64,000 bases of DNA from Capricornis sumatraensis (Eukaryota; Chordata; Mammalia; Artiodactyla; Bovidae): assembly GCF_032405125.1 (NCBI RefSeq), contig NC_091071.1, forward strand, positions 58,171,001 to 58,235,000, read 5' to 3'. The notes under the pieces are model-generated. The model was not told the origin of the DNA, made no database searches, and saw only the letters and a list, made by a program, of their open reading frames with translations. The first letter of the stretch is position 1, and each line of letters opens with the position of its first letter. Below, piece by piece: positions 1 to 11,109 of the stretch. Position numbers and translations under genes: made by a program.

Positions 1-83
1 CTAAAATTGGAACAATACAGAGAAGATTAGCGTGGCCCCTGGGCAAGGATGACATGCAAATTCATGAAGCATTGCATATTTTT
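1..83 (+). pseudogene. U6 snRNA pseudogene (starts outside window)
   Basis: The sequence matches U6 snRNA from about nucleotide 25 to its last nucleotide, 107. It includes the ACAGAGA box, the AGATTAGC segment and the final five-T run. I count about seven substitutions over 83 nt by eye, several at former CpG sites, so this is a retrocopy and not a working gene. The T-tail ends at position 83 and L1 sequence follows with no poly(A) between them. The first 24 nt of U6 and any upstream TSD lie outside the window. Confidence 0.93.
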
Positions 84-2633
84 AAAGAATATTGCAAGAG
101 ATAAGGAAGGGCACTACATAATGATCAAGGGATCAATCCAAGAGGAAGACATAACAACTGTAACTATTTATGCACCCAACATAGGAGCAACTCAATACAT
201 AAGACAGACACTAACAGACATAAAAGGAGAAATTGGCAGTAGCACAATAACAGTAGGAGACTTTACCACCCCACTCACACCAATGGACAGATCATCAAAA
301 CAGAAAATTCATAAGGAAACACAAATGTTAGAGACACATTAGATGAGATGGATTTCATCAATAGCTCAGGACATTCCATCCAAATGCAGAAGAATACACT
401 TTCTTCTCAAGTGTACATGGAATATTCTCCAGGATAGACCCCCACCTTGGGTCACAAATCAAACCTCAGTAAACTTAAGAAAATTGAAATCATATCAAGC
501 ATCTTCTCCGACCACAATGCTATGAGACTAGATATCAATTACAAGAAAAAAAGTGTAAGAAACACAAACACATGGAGATTAAACAACACATTTCTAAATA
601 ACCAACAGGTGACTGAAGAAATCAAAAGGGAAATTGAAAAATTTCTAGAAACAAATGACAATGAAAAAAATGACAATTGAAACCTATGAGATGCACCAAA
701 AGCAGTTCTAAGAGGGAATTTATAGCAATATAATCCTACCTCAAGAAACAAGAGAAACGTCAGATAGATAACCTAACTTTACACCTAAAACAACTGGGAA
801 AAGAAGAAGAACAACAAAAACCCCCAAAGTTAGGAGAAGGAAAGAAATCATAAAGATAAGAGAAGAAATAAGTGAAAAAGAAATGAAAGAAACAATAGTA
901 AAGATTAGTAAAACTAAAAGGTGGTTCTTTGAGAAGATAAACAAAATTGACAAGCCTTTAGCCAGATTAGCAAGAAAAAAAAGAGAGAAGAATCAAAGCA
1001 ACTAAATTAGAAATGAAAAAGGAGAGGTTACAGCAGACAATGCAGAAATACAAAGGGTTATAAGAGACTATTATGAACAACTATATGGCAATAAAATGGA
1101 TGACCTGGAAGAAATGGACAGATTCTTAAAAAAGTTCTATCTTCCAAGACTGAACAAGGAAGAAATAGAAATTATGAACAACCTAATTACAAGCACTGAA
1201 ATTGAAGCTGTGATCAAATATCTCCCAAAAAACAAAAGCCCAGGGCCAGATGGCCTTACAGGAGAATTCTATCAAACATTTAGAGAAGAGCTAATGCCTA
1301 TCCTTCTAAAACTCTTTCAAAAAAATTGCAGAGGAAGGAACACTTCTAAACTCATTCTACAAGGCCACCATCACTCTGCTAACAAAACCGGACAAAGATG
1401 ACACACAAAAAGGAAACAATAGGCCAGTATCACTGATGAACACAGATGCAAAACTCCTCAACAAAATTTTAGCAAACAGAATTCAGCAACACATCAAAAA
1501 GCTCATACACTATAATCAAGTTGGGTTTATTCTAGGAATGCAGGGATTCTTCAATATATGCAAATAAATCAATGTGATACACCATATTAACAAATTGAAA
1601 GATAAAAACCACATGATCATCTCAATAGATGCAGAAAAAGTCTTTGGCAAAATTTAGCAGCTGTTTATGATTAAAACTGTCCAAAAAATTGGCATATAAG
1701 GAACCTATCACAACACAGTAAAGGCCATATATGATAAGCCTACAGCAAACATTATTCTCAATGGTGAAAAACTGAAAGATTAAGATCAGGAACAAGACAA
1801 AGTTATCCACTTTCACCACTATTATTCAACATAGTTCTGGAAGTCCTAGCTACAGCAATCAGAGAAGAAAAAGAAATAAAAGGAGTCCAGACTGGAAAAG
1901 AAGTAAAGCTCTCACTGTTTGCAGATGACATGACTCTGTACATAGAAAACCCTAAAGGTAGTATCAGAAAACTACGAGAGCTAATCCATGAATTTAGCAA
2001 AGTTGCAGGATACAAAATCAATACACAGAAATCACGTGTATTTCTATATATTAACAATGAAATATCAGAAAGAGAAATTAATGAATCAATCCCATTCACC
2101 ACTGCAAGAAAAAGAATTAAGTATCTAGGAATAAACTTAACTAAGGAGACAAAAGAACTGTACATAGAAAATTATGACACTAATGAAAGAAATCAGAGGC
2201 AACATAAAGAGATGGAGAGCTATTCCATGTTCCTGAGTAGGAAGAATCAATATTGTGGAAATGACTATACTACCAAATGCAATCTACAGATTCAATATGA
2301 TCCCTATCAAATTACCAATGGCATTTTTCACAGAACTTGAACAAAAAATTTCATGATTCATATGGAAACACAAAAGACCCAGAATAGCCAAAGCAGTCTT
2401 GAGAAAGAAGAATGGAGCTGGAGGAATCAACCTTCCTGACCTCAGATTATAGTACAAAGCTACAGTCATCAAGTCAGCATGGTACAGGCATAAAAAAAGA
2501 AATATAGACCAGAGGAACAAGATAGAAAACCCAAAAATAAATGCATGCACCTATGGGTACCTTATTTTTGACAAAGGAGGCAAGAGTATACAATGGGGCA
2601 AAGTCAGCCTCTTCCATAAATGGTGCTGGGAAA

Positions 2634-3535
2634 GTTCAGTTCAGTTCAGCTCAGTTGCTCAGTCATGTCCGACTCTTTGTGACCTCATGAATTGCTGCAC
2701 GCCAGGCCTCTCTGTCCATCACCAACTCCCAGAGTTCACTCAGAGTCATGTCCATTGAGTCGGTGATGCCATCCAGCCATCTCATCCTCTGTCGTCCCCT
2801 TCTCCTCCTGCCCCCAATCCCTCCCAGCATCAGTCTTTTCCAATGAGTCAACTCTTCGCATGAGGTGGCCAAAGTACTGGAGCTTCAGCTTTAGCATCAG
2901 TCCTTCCAAAGAACACCCAGGACTAATCTCCTTTAGAATGAGCTGGTTGGATCTCCTTGCAGTCCAAGGGACGCTCGAGAGTCTTCTCCAACACCACAGT
3001 TCAAAAGCATCAATTCTTCAGTGCTCAGCTTTCTTCACAGTCCAACTCTCACATCCATACATGACCACTGGAAAAACCATAGCCTTGACTAGACGGGCCT
3101 TAGTCGGCAAAGTAATGTCTCTGCTTTTGAATATGCTATCTAGGTTGTTCATAACTTTCCTTCCAAGGAGTAAGCATATTTTAATTTCATGGCTACAATC
3201 ACCATCTGCAGTGATTTTGGAGCCCCCAAAATAAAGTCTGACACTGTTTCCATTGTTTCCCCATCTATTTCCCGTGAAGTGATGGGACCAGATGCCATGA
3301 TCTTAGTTTTCTGAATGTTGAGCTTTAAGCCAACTTTTTCACTCTCCCCTTTCACTTTCATCAAGAGGCTTTTAAGTTCCTCTTCATTTTCTGCCATAAG
3401 GGTGGTGTCATCTGCATATCTGAGATTATTGATATTTCTCCCAGCAATCTTGATTCCAGCTTGTGCTTCTTCCAGCCAAGCGTTTCTCATGATGTACTCT
3501 GCATAGAAGTTAAATAAGCCGGGTGACAATATACA
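2634..3535 (-). mobile_element. BovB (RTE) LINE, 5'-truncated, inserted in L1
   Basis: On the minus strand this contains the BovB RT from just before the YADD box (reads RYADDTTLM, intact) to the 3' end with its tandem GTTCA tail. The C-terminal segment with the words RMRWLDGITDSMD and MDREAWRAAIH lies at 2663-2872. It is flanked by a 9-bp TSD, GCTGGGAAA, at 2625-2633 and 3536-3544, and the host L1 reads continuously once the insert is removed. The 5' truncation falls inside the RT domain, so the copy could not move on its own. Confidence 0.93.
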
Positions 3536-3717
3536 GCTGGGAAAACTGGACAGTAAAAAAAATAAATTAGAAACTTCCTAACACCGTTCACAAAAATAAA
3601 CTCAAAATGGATTAAAGACCTAAATGTAAGACCAGAAACTGTAAAACTCTTAGAGGAAAACATAGGCAGAACACTGATGACATAAATCAAAGCAAAATCC
3701 TCTATGACCCACCTCCT

Positions 3718-3847
3718 GGTGCTGCTGCTAAGTCACTTCAGTCGTGTCCGAATCTGTGAGACCCCATAGATGGCAGCCCCCCAGGCTCCTCTGTCCCTGG
3801 GATTCTCCAGGCAAGAACACTGGAGTGGGTTGCCATTTCCTTCTCCA
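3718..3847 (-). mobile_element. Bov-A monomer SINE inserted in L1
   Basis: A single Bov-A unit (the 3' monomer of BOV-A2) with its (GCT)n end. It is flanked by a perfect 14-bp TSD, ATGACCCACCTCCT, at 3704-3717 and 3848-3861. The monomer shares its 3' end with BovB, which is taken to supply the retrotransposition machinery for this family. Confidence 0.93.
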
Positions 3848-5063
3848 ATGACCCACCTCCTAGGGTAATGGAAATAAAAGCAAAAGTAAACAAGTGGGAT
3901 CTGCTTAAACTTAAAAACTTTTGCACAACAAAGGAAACTATACGCAAGGTGAAAAGACAACCCTCAGAATGGTAGCAAATAATAGCAAATGAAACAACTA
4001 AAAAGAGTTAGTTTCCAAAATATATAAACAGCTCATACAACTCAACACCAGGAAAACAAACACTCAATTAAAAAATGGGAAAAAGACCTAAACAGACATT
4101 TCTCCAAAGAAGACATACAGATAGCTAACAAACACATGAAAAGATGCTCAAAATCGCTCAGTATTAGAAAAATGCAAATCAAAACGACAATGAGATATCA
4201 CCTTACACTGGTCAGAATGGCCAGCATCAAAAAGTCTACAAACAATAAATGCTGGAGAGGATGTGGAGAAAACGGAATCCTCTTGCACTGTTGGTGGGAA
4301 TGTAAATTGATACAGCCATATGGAAGATGGTTTTTTAAGATGGAAATTCCTTAAAAAACTAGGAATAAAACCACCATATGACCCAGCAATACCACTCCTA
4401 GGCATGTATCTGCAGAAACCCGGGTTGAAAAAGACACATATATCCCATTGTTCATTACAGCACTATTTATAACCGCTAGAACATGGAAGCAACCTAGATG
4501 TCCATTAACAGATGAATGGATAAAGTTGTGGTATATATACACAGTGGAATATTACTCAGCCAGAGAAAGCAACATGTTTAAGTCAGTTCTGATGAGGTGG
4601 ATGAACTTAGAACCTATTATACAGAGTGGAGTGAGTCAGAACGAGAAAGCTAAATATCGTATTCTAATGCATATATATGGAATCTAGAAAAATGGTACTG
4701 AAGAATTTATTTACAGGTCAGCAATGGAGAAACAGACATAGAGAATAGACTTATGGACATGGGGAGAGGGGAGGAGAGGGTGAGATGTATGGAAGGAGTA
4801 ACATGGAAACTTACATTGCCATATATAAAATAGATAGCCAACGGAAATTTGCTGTGTGGCTCAGGAAACTCAAACAGGGGCTCTGAGGCAATCTAGAGGG
4901 TTGGGGTGGGGTGGCAGATGGGAGGGCGGTTCACAAGGAGGGGATATATATATACCTATGGATGATTCATGTTGAGGTTTGACAGAAAACAACAAAATTC
5001 TATAAAACAATTATCCTTCAATAAAAAATACATTTAAAAAATAATATTAAACCAAAAAAAAAA

Positions 5064-7801
5064 TTCTTGAGGCTTGGAGTAGATAGAGAGGACATAGCAA
5101 TTGTTTCCTCCACACCAGGAATTATGATATATTGTAAGGTTCTTCTTATCATGGGAGAGAGGGACAGAAAACAAGCTTGCTTTGATCAGGTGCAGATTTA
5201 AATTAGTTCTTTACATTTAGCTAGCATTGTTAATTGTTAAGGGACATTTCGTCACCCACTCATTCAATGGCATGTTGACGCGACATTTGCTATAGGAGTT
5301 TTTGCAAGGTGCCCGCCCTGCTGGAATGCACAGTCTGATGCTGAAGGCAGACAAGACAGCTGACAAATTGTGAGAAGTGGTAAGAAGGGTAAAGAGGATT
5401 TGCTAATAGAGGCCATGGGCTGGAGGTGAGGGTAGGGTGGAGAGGACCTACTTAACAAGGGTAGTCAAGGAGTAAGAATCATGGTGGAGGTAATGATCTT
5501 AAGCTTTAGAGTCCTTCACTTGTTCCAGCCACGGAGCCCTATGATCATGTGTTTTTAATAAGATCTACAAATTTAAGATTTACAATTTTTCCTTAAAAAA
5601 ACTTCTCCCAAATTACATAAGCTTCAGAGCTTGCAACATCTGAATTCATGTCTGGTGGTTAGGGAAGTTTTCTCTGAAGAACAGACATTTTGGTTGGTCC
5701 CACTAGGATAAGGAAACTGCTGTGCTTGATGTGAGGGTAGAAGTTCTGTTGGGTTGAAGGGCCATTTGAAAATCCTGAAGCTGGAAATTGCCCAACCACT
5801 TGGAGGAAGTGTGGAGGGAGTAGAATGGAGAATGGAGAGAGAGGGAGGAGGCAAATTCTGAGAAAGTAGCAGGGGCAAACCCTGGGGGGTCACGGGGGTC
5901 ACAGGAGGGAGTCTGGTTTATGTCAAAGTGATACGGAAAACCACTGGAGTGTTCTGGGCAGGCAAATGACACAATCAGATTTATATTTGTAAAAGATTTC
6001 TCAGAACTGATATAGGGTTGGGAGCATGATTAAAGAAAGGAGACTGTGGCAATATTCCAGGTGAGAGGTGGTGGTTTAGATTAGAGTGGTGATTGTAGTG
6101 GTTATGGAGGGAAGTGGAAAGATTTAGGATACATATCAGATTTTGAAATCATAGCCGATGGGTTGGATTGTAGGGAGCAGATAAAAGAGAAAAGATGACC
6201 TAATAGGTATTGGAGGAGGGGCAGAAATATTGCCAGAAGGTTGCAATAATCCCAAGTTGTGTTAGGACTATTTAGGAAGGTACTTATTAATATAATGGCT
6301 AGGGCTTTATATATGTGAATACGGCAAAGCTGACATCTCTTTGAAGGTGATGTAAGAGCAGGATTACGGAGTTAGACATGATTCGAGTCACTTAATCCCA
6401 CTCGAGTGCCCAGGAATGAATTAGGGATGTGAAACATGTATACCATCTTCATAAATCAGACTTTAACTTTGTTATCGCAGTTCGTTTACATTTCTTAGTG
6501 GCCTGTGGGAAACAATTACATGACCAATACTGAATCATTCCAATCAATGAACAGATCAGCCTTTGAGAGCTCACATGAAATGTGGCCAACATTGTGTTTG
6601 CCTGTGGCTTAAGACCTTGACTTTAGGAGGTTTCATTAGGAGATGTTTTCCTAGAGTTAGAAACACATTTTTGCAAAAAAAGCAGTGAAGAGAAGTATTG
6701 GCTAATCTGGTTCTCTAATTTCTTCCCAGTATAACCAAAAGTGCTAAGGTTAACTGTAATTAAACACAATCTGAGGGTTTAGGATCCTAAAAAATCGATA
6801 TTTGTGTGTGGTATATACAGCATGAGAGACAATTCCAAAGAGCTGTGAAGAGAAAACACTGTAAGGAGAGAGTAATTGCTATGCTGGCCTTAAGAAAATT
6901 CTTACCCTTTCCTTAGGGAATATAAAGCAATGAACATAACTGGTAGTTGTAAATGCAATGAAAGTCATATTATTCTTAAATAGTCATATAATTCTTAAAT
7001 TATAATTATTCTTATCTTCATTAATTAGGCTTTTAGAAACTAGAGGTATTGAAATAACCTTGGAATTCAGGAAGGAGATCATTAGGCTGCAAAATAAGTT
7101 TCTTAAGGACTGACATGTCTAACTATGTAATGTGAAGAATGACATTCAACTTAGCATTCAACTCTATATGAAATCTTCCAAGAGTGGATTTTGTATAAAC
7201 GAGTTTCTATCTTTTTTCTGAGCCCCTTTCTTCAGATTTTTCTGTTTTTTGATGAGAGTTGGTGATCTAGGAGTTTTTATATCTTGTCATTATGGGACTT
7301 CTGCCCTTCACTACCCTCACACACACAGTTTCTGAAACATTTTGAAGCATAGTGGATTTGACAAGAAGTCTAAGGTAGGTGGGGGGTAGGGTGGGGGGGA
7401 AGGTAGGCATAAGAAGTTAGCAGAAGACAAATGAGCCTGACCGGAAAGCCAATGTAAGACCAGTAGGGGTGAAATTAATACTTTCGGGATTGCTTACATT
7501 GGAGTGTTAAACCCTGAAGAAGTGCAAAGTAGGTATGATACAAACATTTTCGATAAAGGTAGGAAAAGAGGCAAAACGATGCAAGAATTAGAATGGAACG
7601 ATTCAGGAGACCTTGCTGATGGTGCTGGAAAGAAAAGTAATGCAGTCTGAAATTCTGCCCATTGCAGAATTTTTGGTATGTAAACAGCAACTAGAACAGC
7701 CACCTACGCTGTTTCCTTGTGAGGTCTCTGCCTGCAGCTCAGACTCTCTGTTAGCCATCAGCCAAGAGTTATGTCCAAAGTCAAACTAAGGCATCAGAAT
7801 T
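5064..7801. other. No gene recognised; contains a very old repeat
   Basis: No convincing coding exon, RNA gene or young transposon. About 5200-6240 reads like a degraded mammalian interspersed repeat that also appears at about 25140-26920. Both share phrasing such as AATTCCAGG-like and ACTGGAGTGTT-like segments in the same order. I cannot name the family. The part at 6240-7800 is AT-rich and unremarkable except for a G-run cluster near 7376-7407. Confidence 0.5.
7376..7407 (+). other. G-run cluster, possible G-quadruplex
   Basis: G runs of six, three and seven follow one another with loops of 1-2 nt and a further GG on each side. This fits a four-tract G3 quadruplex pattern on the plus strand. 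There is no gene context to assign a role. Confidence 0.45.
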
Positions 7802-7811
7802 AAGTGTTAGC

Positions 7812-7937
7812 AGGAATTCCCTGGCAGCCCCGTGGGTAGGACTCCAAACTTCCATTGCAGGGGGCACAGGTTCAATCCCTGGTTGGGGAACGAAGATTCT
7901 ACAAGCTGTGCACCACAGTCAAAAAATAAGATAACCG
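7812..7937 (+). mobile_element. CHR-type tRNA-Glu SINE
   Basis: The sequence reads GGAATTCCCTGGCAGCCC followed by the B-box-like GGTTCAATCCCTGG and a short A-rich tail. This is the cetartiodactyl CHR or tRNA-Glu SINE layout. A 10-bp TSD, AAGTGTTAGC, lies at 7802-7811 and 7938-7947. Confidence 0.9.
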
Positions 7938-7947
7938 AAGTGTTAGC

Positions 7948-8378
7948 TTAAAAAACATGAGTGTTAGTATGTGGAAAGCCAATGCCACCATGTGTGAACT
8001 CTGAAAAGTCACCCTTCCCACCTTCTGGCTGTGACATGTCAAGGACCTGAGCATCATTCCTGCTGCTGGAGCCAATCTCAGCACCAACCCCTGGAGATTA
8101 GCTGTCACCTCCGAGCCCTACCAGGCATCCTGGGGAACCAGTATTACATGGTTTCTGGAGAGTGGCTGCACCAGTAGAACATGAAGCCTCTGTCTGGAAA
8201 CTGCCCCAGATCCACTCCCAGAGCCAGATTTCACCCAGGAGCATCTCCCACTCTGTCCCTGAAGTCCTCTCAGCTGACCTGTCTGCACGTAGCTGTTGGC
8301 ACTGTTTGGGTTTTCTCACCAGTTACACTGGACTATTACTACTACAACCAAACAATTCAGTATGCTTCTGGCTACCCC
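7948..8378. other. Unrecognised stretch, moderately GC-rich
   Basis: More GC-rich than its surroundings and not a repeat I recognise. A plus-strand frame is open from 8181 through this stretch and on into the SINE that follows. Its second half is pure SINE sequence, so most of its length carries no weight. A resemblance of a few short words to immunoglobulin V or J segments did not hold up. No function proposed. Confidence 0.3.
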
Positions 8379-8640
8379 TGGATTGGGAAGATCTGCTGGA
8401 GAAGGGATAGGCAACCCACTCTAGTATTCTTGGGCTTCCCTGGTGGCTCAGATGATAAAGAATCCACCTGCAATGCGGGAGACCTGGGTTCAGTCCCTGG
8501 TTTGGGAAGATCCCTTGGAGAAGGGGATGGCTACCCACTCCAGTATTCTGGCCTGGAGAATTCCATGGACAGAGGAGCCTGGCAGGCTACAGTCCATGGG
8601 GTCGAAAAGAGTAGAACACAACTGAGCGACTTTCACTTTG
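8379..8640 (+). mobile_element. Composite Bov-tA SINE (partial unit joined to full unit)
   Basis: A 5'-truncated Bov-tA unit stops at AGTATTCTT. It is followed directly by a complete Bov-tA unit starting GGGCTTCCCTGGTGG (tRNA-Glu-derived head, then the Bov-A body ending GACTGAGCGACTTTCAC, here with changes). Exactly the same joint, AGTATTCTT then GGGCTTCCC, recurs on the minus strand at 48635-48967. The arrangement is therefore a heritable composite and not a chance tandem insertion. Confidence 0.85.
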
Positions 8641-8893
8641 ACTGGCTACCCCAAAACATCATCGCTGGCTGTGTTGTTCATAAAATACCCTAGTTTTGTC
8701 GCTAAGTCATGTCCGACTCTATTGCAACCCCAAGGACTGTAGTCCCCCAGGCTCCTCTGTCCATGCGATTTTACAAGGAAGAAAACGAGAGTGGGTTGCC
8801 ATTTCCTTCTCCAGAAGGTCTTCCCTACCCAGGAATTGAACCCATGTCTCCCACTTCTCCTGCATTGCAAGCAGATTCCTTACCACTGAGCCA

Positions 8894-8894
<1 letters not shown>

Positions 8895-8924
<30 letters not shown>
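8895..8924 (+). repeat. (CTG)10 microsatellite
   Basis: Ten uninterrupted CTG triplets. The tract is the (AGC)n 3' tail of the minus-strand BOV-A2 that follows it, expanded from the short tail usual in this family. Confidence 0.95.
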
Positions 8925-8925
<1 letters not shown>

Positions 8926-9184
8926 ATCGTTTCAGTCGTATCCGACTCTGTGCGACCCCATAGATGGCAGACCACCAGGGTCCCCAGCCCCTGGGATTCT
9001 CCAGGCAAGAACACTGGAGTGGGTTGCCATTTCCTTCTCCAACGCATGAAAGTGAAAAGTGAAAGTGAGGTCACTCAGTTGTGTCCGACTCTTAGCAACC
9101 CCATGGACTGCAGCCTACCAGGCTCCTCCGTCCATGGGATTCTCCAGGCAAGAGTACTGGAGTGGGGTGCCATCACCTTCTCCA
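8898..9184 (-). mobile_element. BOV-A2 SINE nested in Bov-tA
   Basis: Both Bov-A monomers and the linker between them (GCATGAAAGTGAAAAGTG) are present. A 13-bp TSD, ACTGAGCCACCTG, at 8885-8897 and 9185-9197 is itself Bov-tA sequence. That proves insertion into the older SINE. Confidence 0.95.
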
Positions 9185-9206
9185 ACTGAGCCACCTGGGA
9201 AGCCCT

Positions 9207-11105
9207 TATATGATACTTAATTTATTTGCCTTTGGTTAAAAAAAAAAATCACTTTTTATTGAAAGAAAACCCTGAGTGAATATGAGGTCTTTATCTCATT
9301 GTTGCCAAGTATGGTATGGTTTTTGTTAAAGCCTGAAGAGTAAGAAAATGGATGACTTTAATCAGCCACTAGTGGGGAAAAATAAGCTTAAGTATGTGAC
9401 TTTCCATAAGATTAAAATTTGGGAAAACTAGCTAGACTTGCCCCTGTCTGTTGTATTCTTCAGTAAGCACATGACAAAAATACATGGCAGCCAGGTTTGC
9501 CCCTCTGTTTTGTGTATTAATAAAATTAGTTGTTGTGCAGTTCAGTTGACCCTGCCTTCTGCAGCCTGCAGCTGCTTTGGCATGCTAATTGAATTGTCAA
9601 TAATAAACACAGGAAAAGAGGCACTTCAAGCTGCCATTTCAGGGCCACAAAACTTTCACTTAGAGGCTGCCTACTGTTTCTCCCAACTGTGCATGAAAAG
9701 CAATTAAGAAAAGTCTTGTGTAACTGTAGTCTGCTAAGTCAAGGATAAACTGTATGTTGGAACTAACAAAAGACACACAAAACGCCTGCAAATCTTCTCA
9801 GAACCAAACGGTGTGCAATGGTGCTTGTAAGAATGTGTGGCCCAATTAATGGAAAAACACTGAACTAAAAGTTAAATTGTCCCGTTGCCTTTTGCCCCAT
9901 AAATTGGTGTCTAGCCTCAAGCATGGGAACCTTCGCTGAATGCTTATTTTACCAAGATGGAAACACAGTGAACCAGATATGAACCAGTCTAATAACTCTA
10001 CCAGTCCTGGGCCAACTATTAATGCTCAGAATTTATACTGAATGGATGTGTGCTTCTTTGTTATTTCTAATTGTGGTGGTGAAAAGGTTACTAAGTTCCC
10101 ACACGTGATGATACAAAAGACACTTTATGAACACAACAGCTCCATTTGACACCAGTGGGAGCAGGGACTGCAGACTCCTAGGCTGAGATAAAAATAAAAT
10201 AAAATAAAGTTTACATTTGTTGGCAAGTAGATGTGCCGTGGCTATGTAAATTTAAGTTACCAGATTCTAAAATCTTGTGAAGTCATTCTCTTGTTACTAA
10301 CCAGTTACAATGTTGACATGTGTTTTACCACTGAAAGTTTTTAATAAAATGTTCTAAACTCCTAAGGCATCTTGGTTTGAGGTGTTATTGATATAATCCC
10401 TGGACTAGAACACCTATAAGACATATTTTACCTCTAAAGCTGTTCCCTGGTGGTAGAGTGTGTGTTACCGTGAGAGATAACCACATAACCTTGTTAACCC
10501 AGGAGAGGCCATGAAAACTGGCCCATAGGATTTGGAGAAATATTTAAAGATACCAGTCAACAATTTTCTTAAATGTAAGATTTTGAAAATACTGAAGTAA
10601 AAACTTGAAAGCTGCTAAAAGTACACAAGCTTAAAAATTGTTACCCCATGAAAAAAACATTTTAACCCTACATTTAAAATTAAAAGTAAATAATTTACAA
10701 TCATTCTTATGTTAATGTACACATAATGAAAGTATATACAAGCTTTAAAATGCTGACTTTTAAAATTTTAAAAGTAACATAGAAGGCTAGAGTCTGTGGG
10801 AGTGTAAATGTGTGTGTGTAGTTATTTATTAGAAGTAAAAATAGTTTTATCAGCTAATTCAAACTTATCCTTAATTATGTTTTAAAGACTCGAGGATGAT
10901 ATATTATAGTAATTTAACTTTTTAAGGGTTATTTTTGTTTCTTCAACTGTGCCTTTACTGTAGACACCAGCATTTTTTGTTCTCTGAAGTAAAAAACAGC
11001 TGTAATAAGACTGGGTTCTTTGCTTCTGTCTCTATTTTTAGTAAATCGAGGATATGTCCTAGGGAATGTTTCCTATGATCTGTTTTTTTCTTACAGTGTC
11101 CAGTG
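9207..11105. other. No gene recognised; includes a candidate conserved element
   Basis: AT-rich sequence without recognisable young repeats or a convincing exon. There is a short (AAAAT)n tract at about 10188-10207. The stretch 9540-9720 is listed separately. Confidence 0.5.
9540..9720. promoter_or_regulatory. Candidate conserved noncoding element
   Basis: A GC-balanced island in AT-rich surroundings with closely packed factor-like words. These are ATGCTAATTGAATTG (octamer-like and homeodomain TAATTG), TCAATAATAAACA (Forkhead-like) and AGCAATTAAG. No repeat family matched. The assignment is inference only and no conservation data are available here. Confidence 0.25.
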
Positions 11106-11109
11106 AATC

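Larger units (their letters stand above)
84..4687 (+). pseudogene. L1 ORF2 remnant (endonuclease, RT, C-terminal domain)
   Basis: Pieces in several frames read as L1 ORF2p. At about 84-342 they show the endonuclease words YAPNIG and VGDF. At 1096-1401 they show the segment before the RT (NKSPGPDG). At 1930-2340 they show the RT thumb region. At 4136-4687 they show the C-terminal domain, with RYHLTLVRMA, CWRGCGENG, LLHCWWECK and YTVEYYSA. Stops and frameshifts are frequent and two insertions split the reading frame, so no function remains. ORF2p normally supplies nicking and reverse transcription for L1 and for SINEs. Confidence 0.85.
84..5063 (+). mobile_element. L1 LINE, 5'-truncated, fused to U6; broken by two later insertions
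   Basis: This ruminant-type L1 begins inside the endonuclease part of ORF2. It runs through reverse transcriptase and the C-terminal domain to a 3' UTR and an A-rich tail ending near 5063. The 3' end shows the artiodactyl L1 words GACAGAAAACAACAAAATTC and AATTATCCTTCAATAAA. ORF1 and the 5' UTR are absent. Two younger elements interrupt it: a minus-strand BovB (2634-3535, 9-bp TSD) and a Bov-A monomer (3718-3847, 14-bp TSD). The L1 text resumes correctly after each one. Its start coincides with the end of U6, so U6 and L1 probably inserted as one molecule. Confidence 0.9.
8695..9206 (-). mobile_element. Bov-tA SINE, split by BOV-A2
   Basis: The body runs from the Bov-A tail (GCTAAGTCATGTCCGACTC) through the tRNA-derived head (CCAGGAATTGAACCC). 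It is interrupted near its 5' end and resumes with GAGCCACCTGGGAAGCCC after the nested element. Confidence 0.9.

Noticed and set aside
49..342. Open frame joining U6 to L1 endonuclease sequence
   Set aside because: It is a chance read-through from a noncoding RNA copy into a broken L1 frame and does not indicate a fusion protein gene.
8181..8693. 170-codon open frame on the plus strand
   Set aside because: Its second half is Bov-tA sequence translated, and the first half has no recognisable domain. Short word matches to immunoglobulin segments did not extend.
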